Origin: Sarcomyxa edulis
Taxonomy: Eukaryota > Basidiomycota > Agaricomycetes > Agaricales > Mycenaceae
Direction of reading: 5' to 3'
Assembly: GCA_009761415.1 (NCBI GenBank)
Contig: QUOL01000007.1
Span: 372,001 to 436,000 of the forward strand
DNA length: 64,000 nt
A program made the translations under genes and the position numbers. Shown here one piece after another: positions 53,856-64,000 of this stretch. Below the pieces are notes generated by a model. The model had not been told where the DNA came from, searched no databases, and saw nothing but the letters and a program-made list of their open reading frames with translations. The stretch's first letter is position 1; every line of letters begins with the position of its first letter.

Positions 53856-55908
53856 ATGTCTCTCTCGGACCTAAAGCATGCTCCTCCTAGCTCTAATGAC
53901 GCTACGACAGATAACGAAGTCGATACGAAGGATTTGGTAGGAGAAGAGAAGGAGAAGAGTTCTCAGGAATATACGACCCCTGACCTCGTTGTTCTTGATG
54001 TTGAAGACGATTATCCAGATGGTGGCCTGAGGGCGTGGTTGGTAGTCGCTGGAGTAAGCTTCTCCTCTATAAAGTTGTCGAGGCACTAATTTGTCAAAAG
54101 ACATGGGCAGCTACATTCTCGACGTACGCTTTCTTGGGTTTTCCAGATGTTTTGATCTCTAATTCAAGTGCTGTTTTTATCTAGGTTCGGTCTCATCAAC
54201 TCGTGGGGAGTGAGTCTGACACCCTTCCTCGACTCTACTTTGAAACTCTGATCTAACGTTCGTGTTATTAGGTATTTCAAGCATACTACGAACGAACGGT
54301 ATTGAAAGATTCATCACCATCCAGCATGTAAGGCGCTTGCAATATCTCTGACGCAATAGATACCGAGTGCTGACGTATGGAAATACAGAGCGTGGATTGG
54401 CTCTATACAGGTCTGCACTGCTTTTCGTGATATTGGTATCTATCAGTGTCTGATTCAAACACCCTGGGCTTGCTAGTATTCCTTGGTCTTCTTACCAGGC
54501 CTAATCAACGGCCGATTATTCGATATAGGATATTTTAGAATCCCTCTGTTTACTGCTAGCGTACTCCTAGTGGTGGCCACTTTCCTTGTCGCGGAATGCA
54601 AAGAATATTGGCATTTTCTGCTCTGCCAAGGGTTCGCTGTGGGCGTATGTTGGGCCTTTGATCTACGCTGATTGGTGCATCCTAATTAGCCATGCTTTTG
54701 ACTTACAGTTGGCGTGTGGTACAATCTTTGGACCAACAAGCGGTCTAGTCAGTCACTGGTTCAAACGCAATCGTGGGCTTGCTCTTGGTTTTATGGCCAT
54801 TGGGTCCTCGACAGGCGGTACGGTATTCCCTATCGCCGCACGAAGACTGATTATTGAAGTAGGGTAAGAGTCCATGATTATTTGTTATCTCACGTCAAGT
54901 AGAATAATCTTACATCCCTGATGATAGGTTTCCTTGGACAATGCGTATCCTCGCATTCATCCTCATCGCGACTCTCGGGTTCACCAACCTCGCCTTGAAA
55001 CGGCGACACCCTCCGAAGAACGTCAAAGGAGGCTTATTCAACTTCTCTGCTTTCAAATCACCAGCATATTCGGTATATTGCGTGGCTGGTCTTGTGGCAT
55101 ACCTTGGTCTCTACACAGGTATGTACTACTGAAAGAGAACATCATTCTATTCATGTTAAGACTTTGTCCATGTAACTCACTCTTCTTTCTGCATCTCCCT
55201 CAGTGTTGACGTACATCGATATCGGCGCCACATCTGTCGGGATCGACCCCGATTTTTCGTTTTACCTCGTTTCCATTGCGAACGCAGCCTCAGGAGTGGC
55301 GCGTCTCGTCGCAGGAAGGTTGACGGACCGTTGGGGTATTTGAACAAACATGACACGGGGCAGTGTCTCGATTTCTGACTTTCCGTTTCTTTAGGCGCCG
55401 TCAACATCTTTGCTCCACTCACAGCTGTAGCTGGTATCATGACTTTCGTATGGCCATTTGCCCGGACTAAAGCATCTCTAGTCATCATCGCCATCATTTA
55501 CGGGTGCATACATACATTCCATTTCCTATCTCCCTCTTACACTTCCGATCTCAACATTCGTTCTCTCTCACAGATTCTCCTCCGGCGCATACGTAGGATC
55601 GATGGTCGTCCCAATAATGGAGATGGGCGAAATCGGTGATGTGGGCAGACGTACTGGAATGGCGTTCACATTCGCTGCGATAGGATCTCTCGCCGGACCG
55701 CCGATATCTGGTGCTATCAATCGTGCGTCGGGAGGCTATAAAGCCGTTGGGTATTACGCAGGTACGGATTGATATTCAGACACGCAAAATTGTAACGTAT
55801 GCATGACTTATACTCCATCTCATACAGGGAGCACGATCATGCTGGCGGTCATTTTGATGTTGATAACCCGTCATCTGGTGTTGCGGAAGTTCTGGGGTAA
55901 ATTTTGAC
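53856..55908 (+). CDS. MFS transporter, monocarboxylate-permease-like, copy 3
   Basis: Same exon layout as copy 2; start MSLSDLKHAPPSSNDATTDN, stop at 55906-55908. The N-terminal tail ends EDDYPDGGLRAWLVVAG. Matching segments: LPGLINGRLFDIGYFRIPLF, ACGTIFGPTSGLVSHWFKRN, AIGSSTGGTVFPIAARRLII, FPWTMRILAFILIATLGFTN, FSFYLVSIANAASGVARLVA, DVGRRTGMAFTFAAIGSLAG, ending HLVLRKFWGKF. It converges on the membrane-protein gene on the other strand, 195 bp away, and this pair is the intact inverted counterpart of the cassette at 43.4-45.8 kb. Substrate unknown; the pairing with the orphan membrane protein may simply be inherited by duplication. Confidence 0.87.
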
Positions 55909-56103
55909 AAGATATCGTTAATACTTTGCTAGACAACATCTAGAAAGAAGACAGACCCGAAAGTATCTTTAACAACGATGCGGTTGTTCTTCGAGTATGA
56001 ATCGCTAATCAAACTATAGCAAACTACGATGTTGTGTGGCATAGCAGGTTGTGGCTTGGTGATCTCGTCGGCCTCCTCTTCATTAATGGGTATATGGGGT
56101 ATA

Positions 56104-57557
56104 TTATATATGAGGTATGAATGTGGTCCATTGAACACCCTCAAAGGCACCTGGAGGAAGTGCCCGTAGAGAGATGAACGCTTGGACAAGCAGATCCAGG
56201 CGGGCACAGATGTACACAAGTGATAATATGAGAAATCCGAAGGGGGCAATGTCAGGCAACACCCCGCGCAAAACGTGGTCAAGTATACGGTCAATGATAA
56301 CACTGCCAGTCTGCAGACTATCTGTCTGGAGTTCTCGACGTCGCTGAAGGAGATTAACCGACGCTACTATCGTCTCCGGAAACGGCACACACGTTAACGC
56401 AAGCGATGATATACGCCAAAGGAGTCGTTCTTGGTGTGTGGGGAAGTGAAAAGACCATGCGATGCAGTGGATAGCCCCAAAGATCGTTGCGATACCCGCA
56501 ACGGCGAAGGGAATGGTCAATCCGTCAGGTAGCGGCCCGACGTGATATGTAGGCACTCTCGTGGAACCAGGCTTGAGTTCATCGTATGCACCGGCCATAT
56601 ATAGGAATGGAAGGTGTGGGGCTAGAAGTAGTGTGACCACCATTTTTGTTACCTTGTCCTCCGCATCTGGCCTCTCCGTCTCCGTCCCCGATGTTAAGCC
56701 TCCCCCACTGTGCTCGGCATCACTATCACCAGTAATTCTGACACTTCCCTCCGAGGCGGTCCGTGACTTTTTGTATATACGAAAGGAGCGCTGCACGTTG
56801 AGTGGTTTATTCCACCAAACCGCATACGTCCCGAAATTCAACACGGCATAGCCGAGCGTCACAATTTCCAGTTCAGTGATCGGGAGATGCTGGACTCCAC
56901 GCGCGATGCATTGCATGATGAACCACGTCGTTTGCAGGACTACGAATCCTTTGGAAATGGGATCACCTTTGCTCTTGTCTTCGATCTCCTCTTCGCTGAT
57001 GCAGGGAAAGTCGATCTCTCCTTTTTCCACGAGGCGATCTATGTCGTCTGGAAGTAGGATTCTTTGGGGGCGATCACCGTCGAAGAGCATGAAGCCCCCC
57101 ATGAGCGCAAAGTAGCCGTGGGTCATTGTCCAGCCACGAGATTCTTCTTCTCATACGAACGAGGGTCAGAAAGCGTTTTCAAGCTGACATATGAGCACGT
57201 ACTGTATTTCTTCTTGTAAGTTCTTGCAACAAACCACTGTCTCAACGCCCACATGATGAGAAGTTCTGGCGCGATTAACGCCACAAGCGTGATGCCCGCA
57301 CGACGCAAATAAATGATGAAAGTACTTTCATCTGGACCAGGTACATTCGGATGAATCGCGACCCAATTGCAGGTGAAGATCAGAGCGAGGCAACTCCAGA
57401 TGATGTCCCATATAGTTCGGCAATTTCCTGCGTCATTACAGGGAGATGAATCGCGAGGGTGCAGGAGAATAGTGGAATCACTGTCAGTAAGAGGTAGCAC
57501 CCGAGCGTTGCCGGAGAGAAACGATGGATACAAGATGAACGCGAGAAGGATCGACAT
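56104..57557 (-). CDS. orphan multi-pass membrane protein, copy 2
   Basis: Minus-strand exons 57557-57203 and 57149-56104 (53-bp intron, same position and phase as in copy 1) give 466 residues. Start MSILLAFILYPSFLSGNA, a signal peptide. Shared features with copy 1: SSPCNDAGNCRTIWDIIWSC, CNWVAIHPNVPGPDES, APELLIMWALRQWFVARTYK, HGYFALMGGFMLFDGDRPQR, ISKGFVVLQTTWFIMQC, AIHCIAWSF, RLDLLVQAFISLRALPPGAF, end WTTFIPHI. It carries a longer acidic/Ser-rich insertion in the variable loop (GDSDAEHSGGGLTSGTETER), where copy 1 is short. Function unknown. Confidence 0.8.
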
Positions 57558-58909
57558 GTTGGTGTATACGAGTGCAGCCGGCCTTTGGGATAACAATGTA
57601 CAAGAAACTCTGGCCAGTGCGATTGAGGTATCAAGCCATCTGGATGAACGCTGTCAGTACTACGAGCGCCTAAGGTCATGGAAGCAACATCATGATGGAA
57701 GTTACTTGCCTCGGACTCAGACGCCAGCACGACATGCGGACTTCGGATCGTAGGCCACGTTTTTGTCCAGTCCGGGAATTCTAATCCCATCCCCCTTCCT
57801 CTTGCCTCTGTTCCTCACCGATTTTCCGAGTTTCTCTGGAATCGCGGATGGTGCTACTGATGTCCTCACCGTCACGGAGACAATTTCCCTAAATGTGCCA
57901 AGTCATCTGTGCACTAGAATCGATCGACGATTGCTTCGACGAGGTCAACGGTGTAAAAGTGAAGAGCAGGGGAAGGTAGGGGACTGCTGGAGATGCCAAC
58001 ACATGTGGGGCAGTTGACTCATAGCAATGTAACGCCATGCTACAGCCTACAGAGTGCGTGTACTGCCACTAAGTTGAGCATGATCGATGATCGTCCAAGT
58101 TCACGTGTTTTTTCTTTCTTACAGAAGTGATTATATTCTGAGTATACATAGTGGTGCCCTGTCCATGCTGCGAAGGAATGACGAGTACATTTTTTATCTG
58201 CGCGAATGTCATTCTTCGGGATTCTCATTCTTGCGCGTGCATTTTTGTCACCGACTCACGAAATTCTACCCTTCAATGGACCGCGCTGTGATCTACCACT
58301 GGCACTTTGTGAACCTCGAAGTAAATCATTCTCATTCGATGTACACTGTTGGGACTCGGTGCCTGCACATCTCACGTATCTGTACTGTCTGAAATCTATT
58401 TGTAAGCACTGTTCTACCCCCATCTTGAATTCTCGCTGACCAAGATACATTGCAAGATGTCAATCGTATTAATTATGTCCATGTCAGTCATGTTTCCTTC
58501 TGTTTCCTTGCAGGTTTACGACTAAAGATTACCATTCATCCCAGACTCTATAGTACGCGTTCGAAATGACCAAAACTTCCGTGCATCTTCTCTCTCTCTC
58601 ACCGGGGCCGCATAAATAGCGAGAATCAATAGACTCGATGACTCAGACCAAGGTATTCTTTCTCAACGTTCTGTTCTTATCGCCATTCCAAAGGCGAAGA
58701 CAATCCGTCCCAAAATACTAATGCGTATAGACGCCCAGTGTACGAATCGTTTCGGCAGGCGATCTCACACATCAGGGCCCAGTGACCAATCAACAAGCAT
58801 ATCGTCGACTTGCAACGCGTAACGACAATGACTCAAGTGCTGAGTATAAGGGCAGCGTTGCTCTCCCTCTCCCTTCAACAATCCCGATTGTCCCTCCGAT
58901 ATCGATATC
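57558..58909. other. 1.35-kb gene-free stretch
   Basis: No supportable exon chain. The region separates the duplicated transporter/membrane block from the aldo/keto reductase; its right end must hold that gene's promoter (a CATAAATA element is near 58611). Confidence 0.45.
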
Positions 58910-60421
58910 ATGACCAGCATCTGGGCCCCTGCACCTGAACCTCCCACCAAACTCGGTCGTCTTCGACGTATTTCCGCTAATGCAGGACTATTCGTTTCGC
59001 CTCTACAGCTGGGCGGTATGAACATCGGAGACAAATGGGCTTCCTTGGGGATGGGGTCTATGAACAAAGAAGACAGCTTCAAGCTCCTCGACGCGTATTT
59101 CGACGCTGGTGGCAATTTCATTGACACGGCTAATATTTAGTAGGCACTTGCCGTTACTTTTATATCTATTCGCTCTGATTTATCCATCCCCTTCAGCCAG
59201 GATGAAAGCTCAGAAGAATTCATCGGTGAATGGGCAGAGAAACGCAATATCCGTGATCAGCTTGTCTTAGCTACGAAGGTGCGCCGCCACCTCTTCTAAC
59301 CCCCACAACGAATCCTAACACAAAGTACCCGCAGTACACGAACACATATAAACAACACGATAAGACCATCAAAAATCAAGGCCTCTACGCCGGCAACAAC
59401 CTCAAATCCATGACCCTCAGCGTCGACGCCAGTCTCAAAAAATTTCGCACTACCTACATAGATCTATTCTACGTACACTGGTGGGACTACAATACTCCCG
59501 TAGAGGAGGTGATGAACGGTCTTCACAATCTCGTCGTACAAGGCAAAGTCCTGTATCTGGTGAGCAACATCCCTTTGTATGGCAACTGAGTCTGAATATT
59601 CATGGATCAGGGGATCTCCGATGCTCCTGCTTGGATTGTCGCTAAAGCGAATCAGTATGCGAGAGATCACGGAAAAACTCCGTTCATCATCTACCAAGGG
59701 AAATGGAGTATCTTGGACAGGTCATTCGAGCGTGAAATTATTCCTATGGCACGTTCTGAAGGTATGTTGTCCATTGCCCGCTTATTTTGTGTATGTATCT
59801 GAACTTTCTCCAGGACTCGCTCTCGCACCTTGGGGTGTCCTCGCTGGAGGTAAACTACGCACTGATGCAGAGGAACAACGTCGTCGCGAGACGGGTGAGA
59901 AGGGACGTACATTCATAGATCCCAAATGGGAGCGTTCGGAGATAGAAATAAGAATGAGTAGAGCATTGGAGAAAGTCGCTGGAGAAGTAGGAGCTAAAAG
60001 CATCACAGCTGGTCAGTGCCTTCTTTCAACGCGATTTGTCCCACCCACCCACCAAATACTAAATGTTTTCATCGTCATGCGCATGTCCCAGTCGCCATAG
60101 CATACCACCTCCTAAAAGTCCCATACGTCTTCCCCATCATCGGTGGTCGTAAAGTCGAACAACTCATGGACAACATCGCTGCGTTGGACATTGATCTCAG
60201 CCCCGAGCAAATCAAATATCTCGAAAGCGTCGAGCCGTTCGATCCAGGTTTCCCTGCGACTTTGATTGTGAGTGTCCATACCTCTCTTTATTTCTGGAGG
60301 CATGGCTGACCCGCTCTCATACTATCAGGGTGACGGAACGGAGATTAGCTTCCCTTTCCTCGCGTCAGCCGTCAGAGATCAACAACCTGGAGTTCCACCG
60401 ATCAGACCCACCAAAAATTGA
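58910..60421 (+). CDS. aldo/keto reductase, aryl-alcohol dehydrogenase type
   Basis: About seven exons (first 58910-59139) encode a protein starting [20 protein letters not shown] and ending [10 protein letters not shown]. The aldo/keto reductase fold is clear: [14 protein letters not shown]; catalytic Asp and Tyr in [20 protein letters not shown]; Lys in QLVLATKYTNTY; His in [16 protein letters not shown]; cofactor region [53 protein letters not shown]; and C-terminal [20 protein letters not shown]. The W-A-P-x-P start and the IYQG-W-S segment are typical of the fungal NADP-dependent aryl-alcohol dehydrogenases (AAD, AKR9), which reduce aromatic aldehydes during lignin breakdown. The exact substrate is not determinable. 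Catalytic residues are intact. Confidence 0.9.
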
Positions 60422-60655
60422 TCCATCTCGCACTTACTAGGTAGCTGTCGTGTAGTATTCATGTTTGTAGATAGAGCCACAATGCACAAGTGATGCAACA
60501 ACGCAACAACAACGTCTTTGACATCCCGTCGAAGTCTTGAGACTCCCGAATAAAATAACCGTAAATTTGGCCACGTGCACGAGATGAGCGCGATCAAAAT
60601 TTATCCGACTCGGCGTGTGCGTGCCAGCCTGAGTGCACACCCAACCTCGACGCTC

Positions 60656-61075
60656 ATGTCTGTATCTCGCAACGGAAGACCAGAAGCTGAAGTCATAGCC
60701 AACGTATGTTCCCTCCTCCCCATCCATCTTACTCACTCCTCCTACAACCTATTATGTTTATAGTACGCCGATGGATTCTCTTACTCTAAAGGCCTAATGG
60801 AGGATGCATTCCGCGCAGGAGGTCTCCTCGAAAAGGTCCCCACGAGACCACCTAAAGAAACGAATCCTCTTGCGAAAAAGGCCGATGTTGATCTCATTGT
60901 ACGTGCTGCATTAATATTTAGCTGCTGTATTTCGACGCTGACGTTGCTTGGCACATTACAGGTTCACGAGTTGGAGATTCCTAGAGCCCAAGCAGAGAAG
61001 GCGTTGATTGAAAATGGTGGCGATATCACAAAGGCGCTTCGAGCTCTTGTCATGATCCCAGCACCATCTAATTAA
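60656..61075 (+). CDS. HYPK-like NatA/ribosome-associated UBA protein
   Basis: Three exons (60656-60703, 60764-60898, 60962-61075) give 98 residues. The C-terminal UBA-like domain reads VHELEIPRAQAEKALIENGG then DITKALRALV, the signature of HYPK (huntingtin-interacting protein K), a regulator of the N-terminal acetyltransferase NatA. The short N-terminus has YADGFSYSKGLMEDAF. An in-frame upstream ATG at 60584 exists, but MSVSRNGRPEAEVIANY is the more likely start. It converges on the MRP51 gene with 119 bp between stop codons. Confidence 0.82.
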
Positions 61076-61194
61076 TTCACATAGAGAATGGCAGATGTTC
61101 TCTCTCTTTTGAGAAATGTGAATTTGTGTGCAATAGTAGGTATAGAGGAAAATCGATACGGTAAGGTAACAGATTCTAGCATCATGACCGTCTA

Positions 61195-62649
61195 TCACTC
61201 CAGTGGATCCTCTGATGACTTTGCCGAGTCTGAGTCACGCGATGCAGTCAGAATGAAGCTGAGCCTCCCTAGGATATCGGAGTTGTCGTCCTTAATCCCC
61301 TTCTGCTGTAAATTATCCATGATCCGCGCTTGGAGACGAGCGGTGCGTAGTTTCGGTGCTACCGGGACAGCTACATCGTACTTCTCGTCTTTGATGAATG
61401 GCTTGCAGGCGATATATTCGGCTGAACCAAGTGGGTGGGGGTTTTCGTGGGCGAACTCTGGTCTAGGAATCGTCACTTTGGTGTCGAGTTTCACGGCCTT
61501 CAGACCCTGCGCCTCCAGTCCAACAACATTGGGCGCGGTTCCGAGTTTGGGATTAGGCGCAAGTTTCATCAAAGCAATACTCTGAGGTATCTTGGCTCGT
61601 AAGATACCCTCGTCCGATTGTAGATCCAGTAGTTCCTTCCTGTCACCTGCCTCTGATTGCTTCAACTTGGAAGACAGACCAGCGAAACTGGAAACGAAGA
61701 TAGGTTCCGATTTCTCGGTTCCTCTGTGGCTGTAGGAATGCGATTTTTGCAGGACAATACCAGGCTGGAGTTGTGTTTCGAGTTCCGTCTGGAGTGGTGA
61801 GGGATGGTTGTATAGTAGCGCACCAGTCCTGTGAGGGAGCGGCTGCACCTCGCGGGAGTCAGGCCGAGCCGTCTGTTTCGCGAGTTCTTCCACCAAGAAT
61901 CGCTGATGCCATTTCGGATTAGAGCTGCGAGCAAGATGGAGGAGTGGTTTGTTGGCGGTCTCTTCGTGACTATTGAGGTGTTCTTTGAAAGCCGGCCTCA
62001 GTTTGCGTACTTTCTCGAGGAACGCTTTGAACTTGGAAGCGTTCATCCCATAGATATTGGGCAGGATGAACGACGTGCCGGACTGTACTGCGTCCTTCCG
62101 TCTTTGATTTTTTTCTTGGTCCGTCAAAAACTCCTCGTCCTCCTCCACCCTTGGGCAGAACTCGGAATCAATAGCCCACTCTCTCCCTTCCTTGCCCAAC
62201 ATCTTTTCCCATGAAGATCCCTGCGAATTGGCCTCCATCCCCATCTCCTCCCACCTTTGTATAAACCTCACCTGCGCCTCTGCGTGGTTCCACTCCGTCT
62301 GCTGATACCTCGAATCCATAGACCTTACCACGACATAAGCTCCGCGTCGTTTAACTGGTATAGGTCTCTTAAGGCCCCAGTTCCCCCGGTGGGCATATGC
62401 AGGGGGTGCAGAATAGGTTTGGGAAATGTACGGGTCATGCGAGGCGAATCGGGATCGTCGGAGAAGGGCAGCAAAATTGGAAGCAGGTGGTGTTGGTGCG
62501 TATTTAAGTCTTTCAGTAGGGCTCTTTGCTGTCTCTGGGATGAATGGGTCTAGAGATGATGATTTGACTTGATTATAAGCTGTTTCCATCTGACGAAGTG
62601 TGTTCATCCATTCCGGGGTCGGGCGAGGCCATTTTGCCACGGTTTGCAT
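61195..62649 (-). CDS. MRP51: mitochondrial ribosomal small-subunit protein Mrp51
   Basis: Single exon on the minus strand, 484 residues. The conserved N-terminal block has PPASNFAALLRRSRFASHDP, YISQTYSAPPAYAHRGNWGL and KRPIPVKRRGAYVVVRSMDS, diagnostic of the fungal Mrp51 family of the mitochondrial ribosome small subunit. It continues WNHAEAQVRFIQRWEEMGME and NIYGMNASKFKAFLEKVRKL. The protein is longer than yeast Mrp51, the excess being in the middle and C-terminus. No membrane segment. A classical presequence is not obvious. Start chosen at MQTVAKWPRPTPEWM, the first ATG of the frame. Confidence 0.88.
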   Translation of the reverse strand: MQTVAKWPRPTPEWMNTLRQMETAYNQVKSSSLDPFIPETAKSPTERLKYAPTPPASNFAALLRRSRFASHDPYISQTYSAPPAYAHRGNWGLKRPIPVKRRGAYVVVRSMDSRYQQTEWNHAEAQVRFIQRWEEMGMEANSQGSSWEKMLGKEGREWAIDSEFCPRVEEDEEFLTDQEKNQRRKDAVQSGTSFILPNIYGMNASKFKAFLEKVRKLRPAFKEHLNSHEETANKPLLHLARSSNPKWHQRFLVEELAKQTARPDSREVQPLPHRTGALLYNHPSPLQTELETQLQPGIVLQKSHSYSHRGTEKSEPIFVSSFAGLSSKLKQSEAGDRKELLDLQSDEGILRAKIPQSIALMKLAPNPKLGTAPNVVGLEAQGLKAVKLDTKVTIPRPEFAHENPHPLGSAEYIACKPFIKDEKYDVAVPVAPKLRTARLQARIMDNLQQKGIKDDNSDILGRLSFILTASRDSDSAKSSEDPLE

Positions 62650-64000
62650 GGCGAAAGCGACTAGAGTTTAGGGAGGAGGAGGAAGGGGTCCTTCCCGCAG
62701 ACAGGGCAAGTATTCGCGTCGATCGCGTCCAGGCAATTACAGGTGGATGATTTGTAGGTGAAACTCGGGGAAGGGTGTATTTCAATCGCCGATTCGGAGT
62801 TAGCCGACCACACTATAAATTAGAGTTTTGTTGCGCGAAAAAACCTACAAAAAACCTCGACGTCCAAATTACTATCCTGTCCTCCGCTGCTCCTTCTTCT
62901 AGGTGTGGCAATGCTCTTCGGGGTGTGCAGGGATGGATGGTCCAGACAAACGTCGTAGAATCATACCGGGTTGCTCTAAAACAATCTTTGCTGAATGCTC
63001 CTCCCTCTGGTCGAGGGGTTAGGACGCTGGATCACCTCAGTTCACCTACATTCTTCTTACCTTTTTGTACACGCGTTTTTGTACTAGAATCAATATAATT
63101 GTGAGTGTTGTATCAATGTTCTCCTAGGTTGTGAGTTGATTCGTCCTCCTAGTGTGCAATTACCAGTACCGTGTTTTACATGTCAACTTTGTGAGTATCT
63201 CTCTCTCTTTCGCGCGTACATCTTGGTGTGAGCCGATGACGAAAAACCTGGTAAAGGAACGCACCCCGTTCCTCTCTCTCACCTGTAGAGGGATCCCGCT
63301 ATACGTCTGGTGTCATGCATCTTTTCCCCCTTCCTCGAAGGCGAAGGATAGACTTGATAGATGGGGTGCGGATGGAGATTTTAAGGCGAGGCTGAGGCTC
63401 ACACCATCGTTTTTTCTTCTTTCTATCTCTCAATGGATATGAGCCGCGTACTGACTCGGTATCCCTCTCCAGATCATGTATTCATATTTATACGAAGAAG
63501 GCTTGCATGCAAGCGTCTGGTTTGTCGACGTCTCAAATCTTACATCCTTAGTTGAGTAGAATATCGAATACAATCTTTCATACGATCCCTCGTGACTCTC
63601 CCCTTCGAATCGTGCGAGCAAGTTGTTAATTACATTGGGGGCATCAAAAGAGTGCTCTTCAACTACCTAGGTTATTCTACTTGAAGCTGATATCCAAGAG
63701 GGAAAAAAAGAGGGTAATACCGGACGTGAGTGTGAATAGGTAGACGTTATTTAACTATGGAAAATAGATTGTTGGTTCGTTACGAAATGCTAAGGCCGGA
63801 AAGCGTCATTGAATAGTTGGTTGAATAGTAGAGGGTGGTTGATTGGTCTAAAGTGGTGGGTCTGTGAAGGGGTATAAAGGGCGGGGTTTATAAAAAAAAG
63901 GATGAATCGTCAATTCAAGGGTGAGGGTCGTTCCGTTCAAGCGTTCAAGCGTTCAAAGACTCGAATGCACAAAAAAAAAGGCGGGTGTGAAGGGCAAGGG
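62650..64000. other. right edge, no gene recognised
   Basis: No exon chain can be supported. A short triplication of CAAGCGTT lies near 63938-63958. Some of this must be the promoter of MRP51; the rest may belong to a gene beyond the window. Confidence 0.4.

Noticed and set aside
63000..63060. tRNA-like box (TGGTCGAGGGGTTAGGAC) resembling a D-arm/A box
   Set aside because: No matching acceptor stem, no T-psi-C arm (GGTTCGA) at a suitable distance and no convincing anticodon arm.

Overview
The window looks like nuclear DNA of a filamentous basidiomycete, most likely an agaricomycete. Genes are cut by many short introns (about 45-85 bp, GT-AG with one GC-AG). There are single-copy eukaryotic housekeeping genes (ATG7, RPN8, a CNBP/Gis2 zinc-knuckle protein, COX subunit IV, a TFIIIC WD40 subunit, HYPK, MRP51) and paralogous multi-membrane-pass families of the kind expanded in mushrooms. 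I saw no tRNA, rRNA or CRISPR. Exon joins were worked out by eye from frame continuity and splice consensus; coordinates are genomic spans.

Layout. 0.5-5.6 kb: a compact same-strand array of four genes I cannot name. The first three are small, each has a TATA box 42-52 bp before its ATG, and they look like diverged paralogs; the fourth carries an internal Zn(II)2Cys6 cluster. The hexamer GTCCGA is strikingly frequent on both strands to about 7.4 kb. 5.6-9.9 kb: no credible genes but several tandem and direct repeats. 9.9-11.9 kb: a divergent pair, a small RNase H1 N-terminal/viroplasmin-like protein (-) and a Cys-rich protein (+). 12.6-16.0 kb: a large nuclear-type, proline-rich protein. 16.9-28 kb: a dense housekeeping block (ATG7, a putative 59-aa protein, a Zn2Cys6 transcription factor, RPN8, zinc-knuckle protein, COX4-type subunit). 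28.1-31.3 kb: two tandem 2-oxoglutarate/Fe(II) oxygenase paralogs with identical exon layout. 31.6-33.7 kb: an MCT-like MFS transporter. 33.9-40.6 kb: TFIIIC subunit (-) and an MDR oxidoreductase (+) sharing a 194-bp promoter with twin TCACGTGA boxes, then a SLAC1/TehA/Mae1-type transporter (-).

40.6-57.6 kb is the rearranged part. An orphan seven-pass membrane protein (43.4 kb, +) faces a decayed MFS copy (45.1-45.8 kb, -). The same convergent pair recurs, inverted and intact, at 53.9-57.6 kb (MFS +, membrane protein -), with another MFS copy at 51.2 kb. Inside lie an SH3 single-pass membrane protein and a DUF3429/TMEM69-like mitochondrial protein. 58.9-62.6 kb: aryl-alcohol-dehydrogenase-type aldo/keto reductase, HYPK and MRP51. 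The last 1.35 kb shows no gene I can support.
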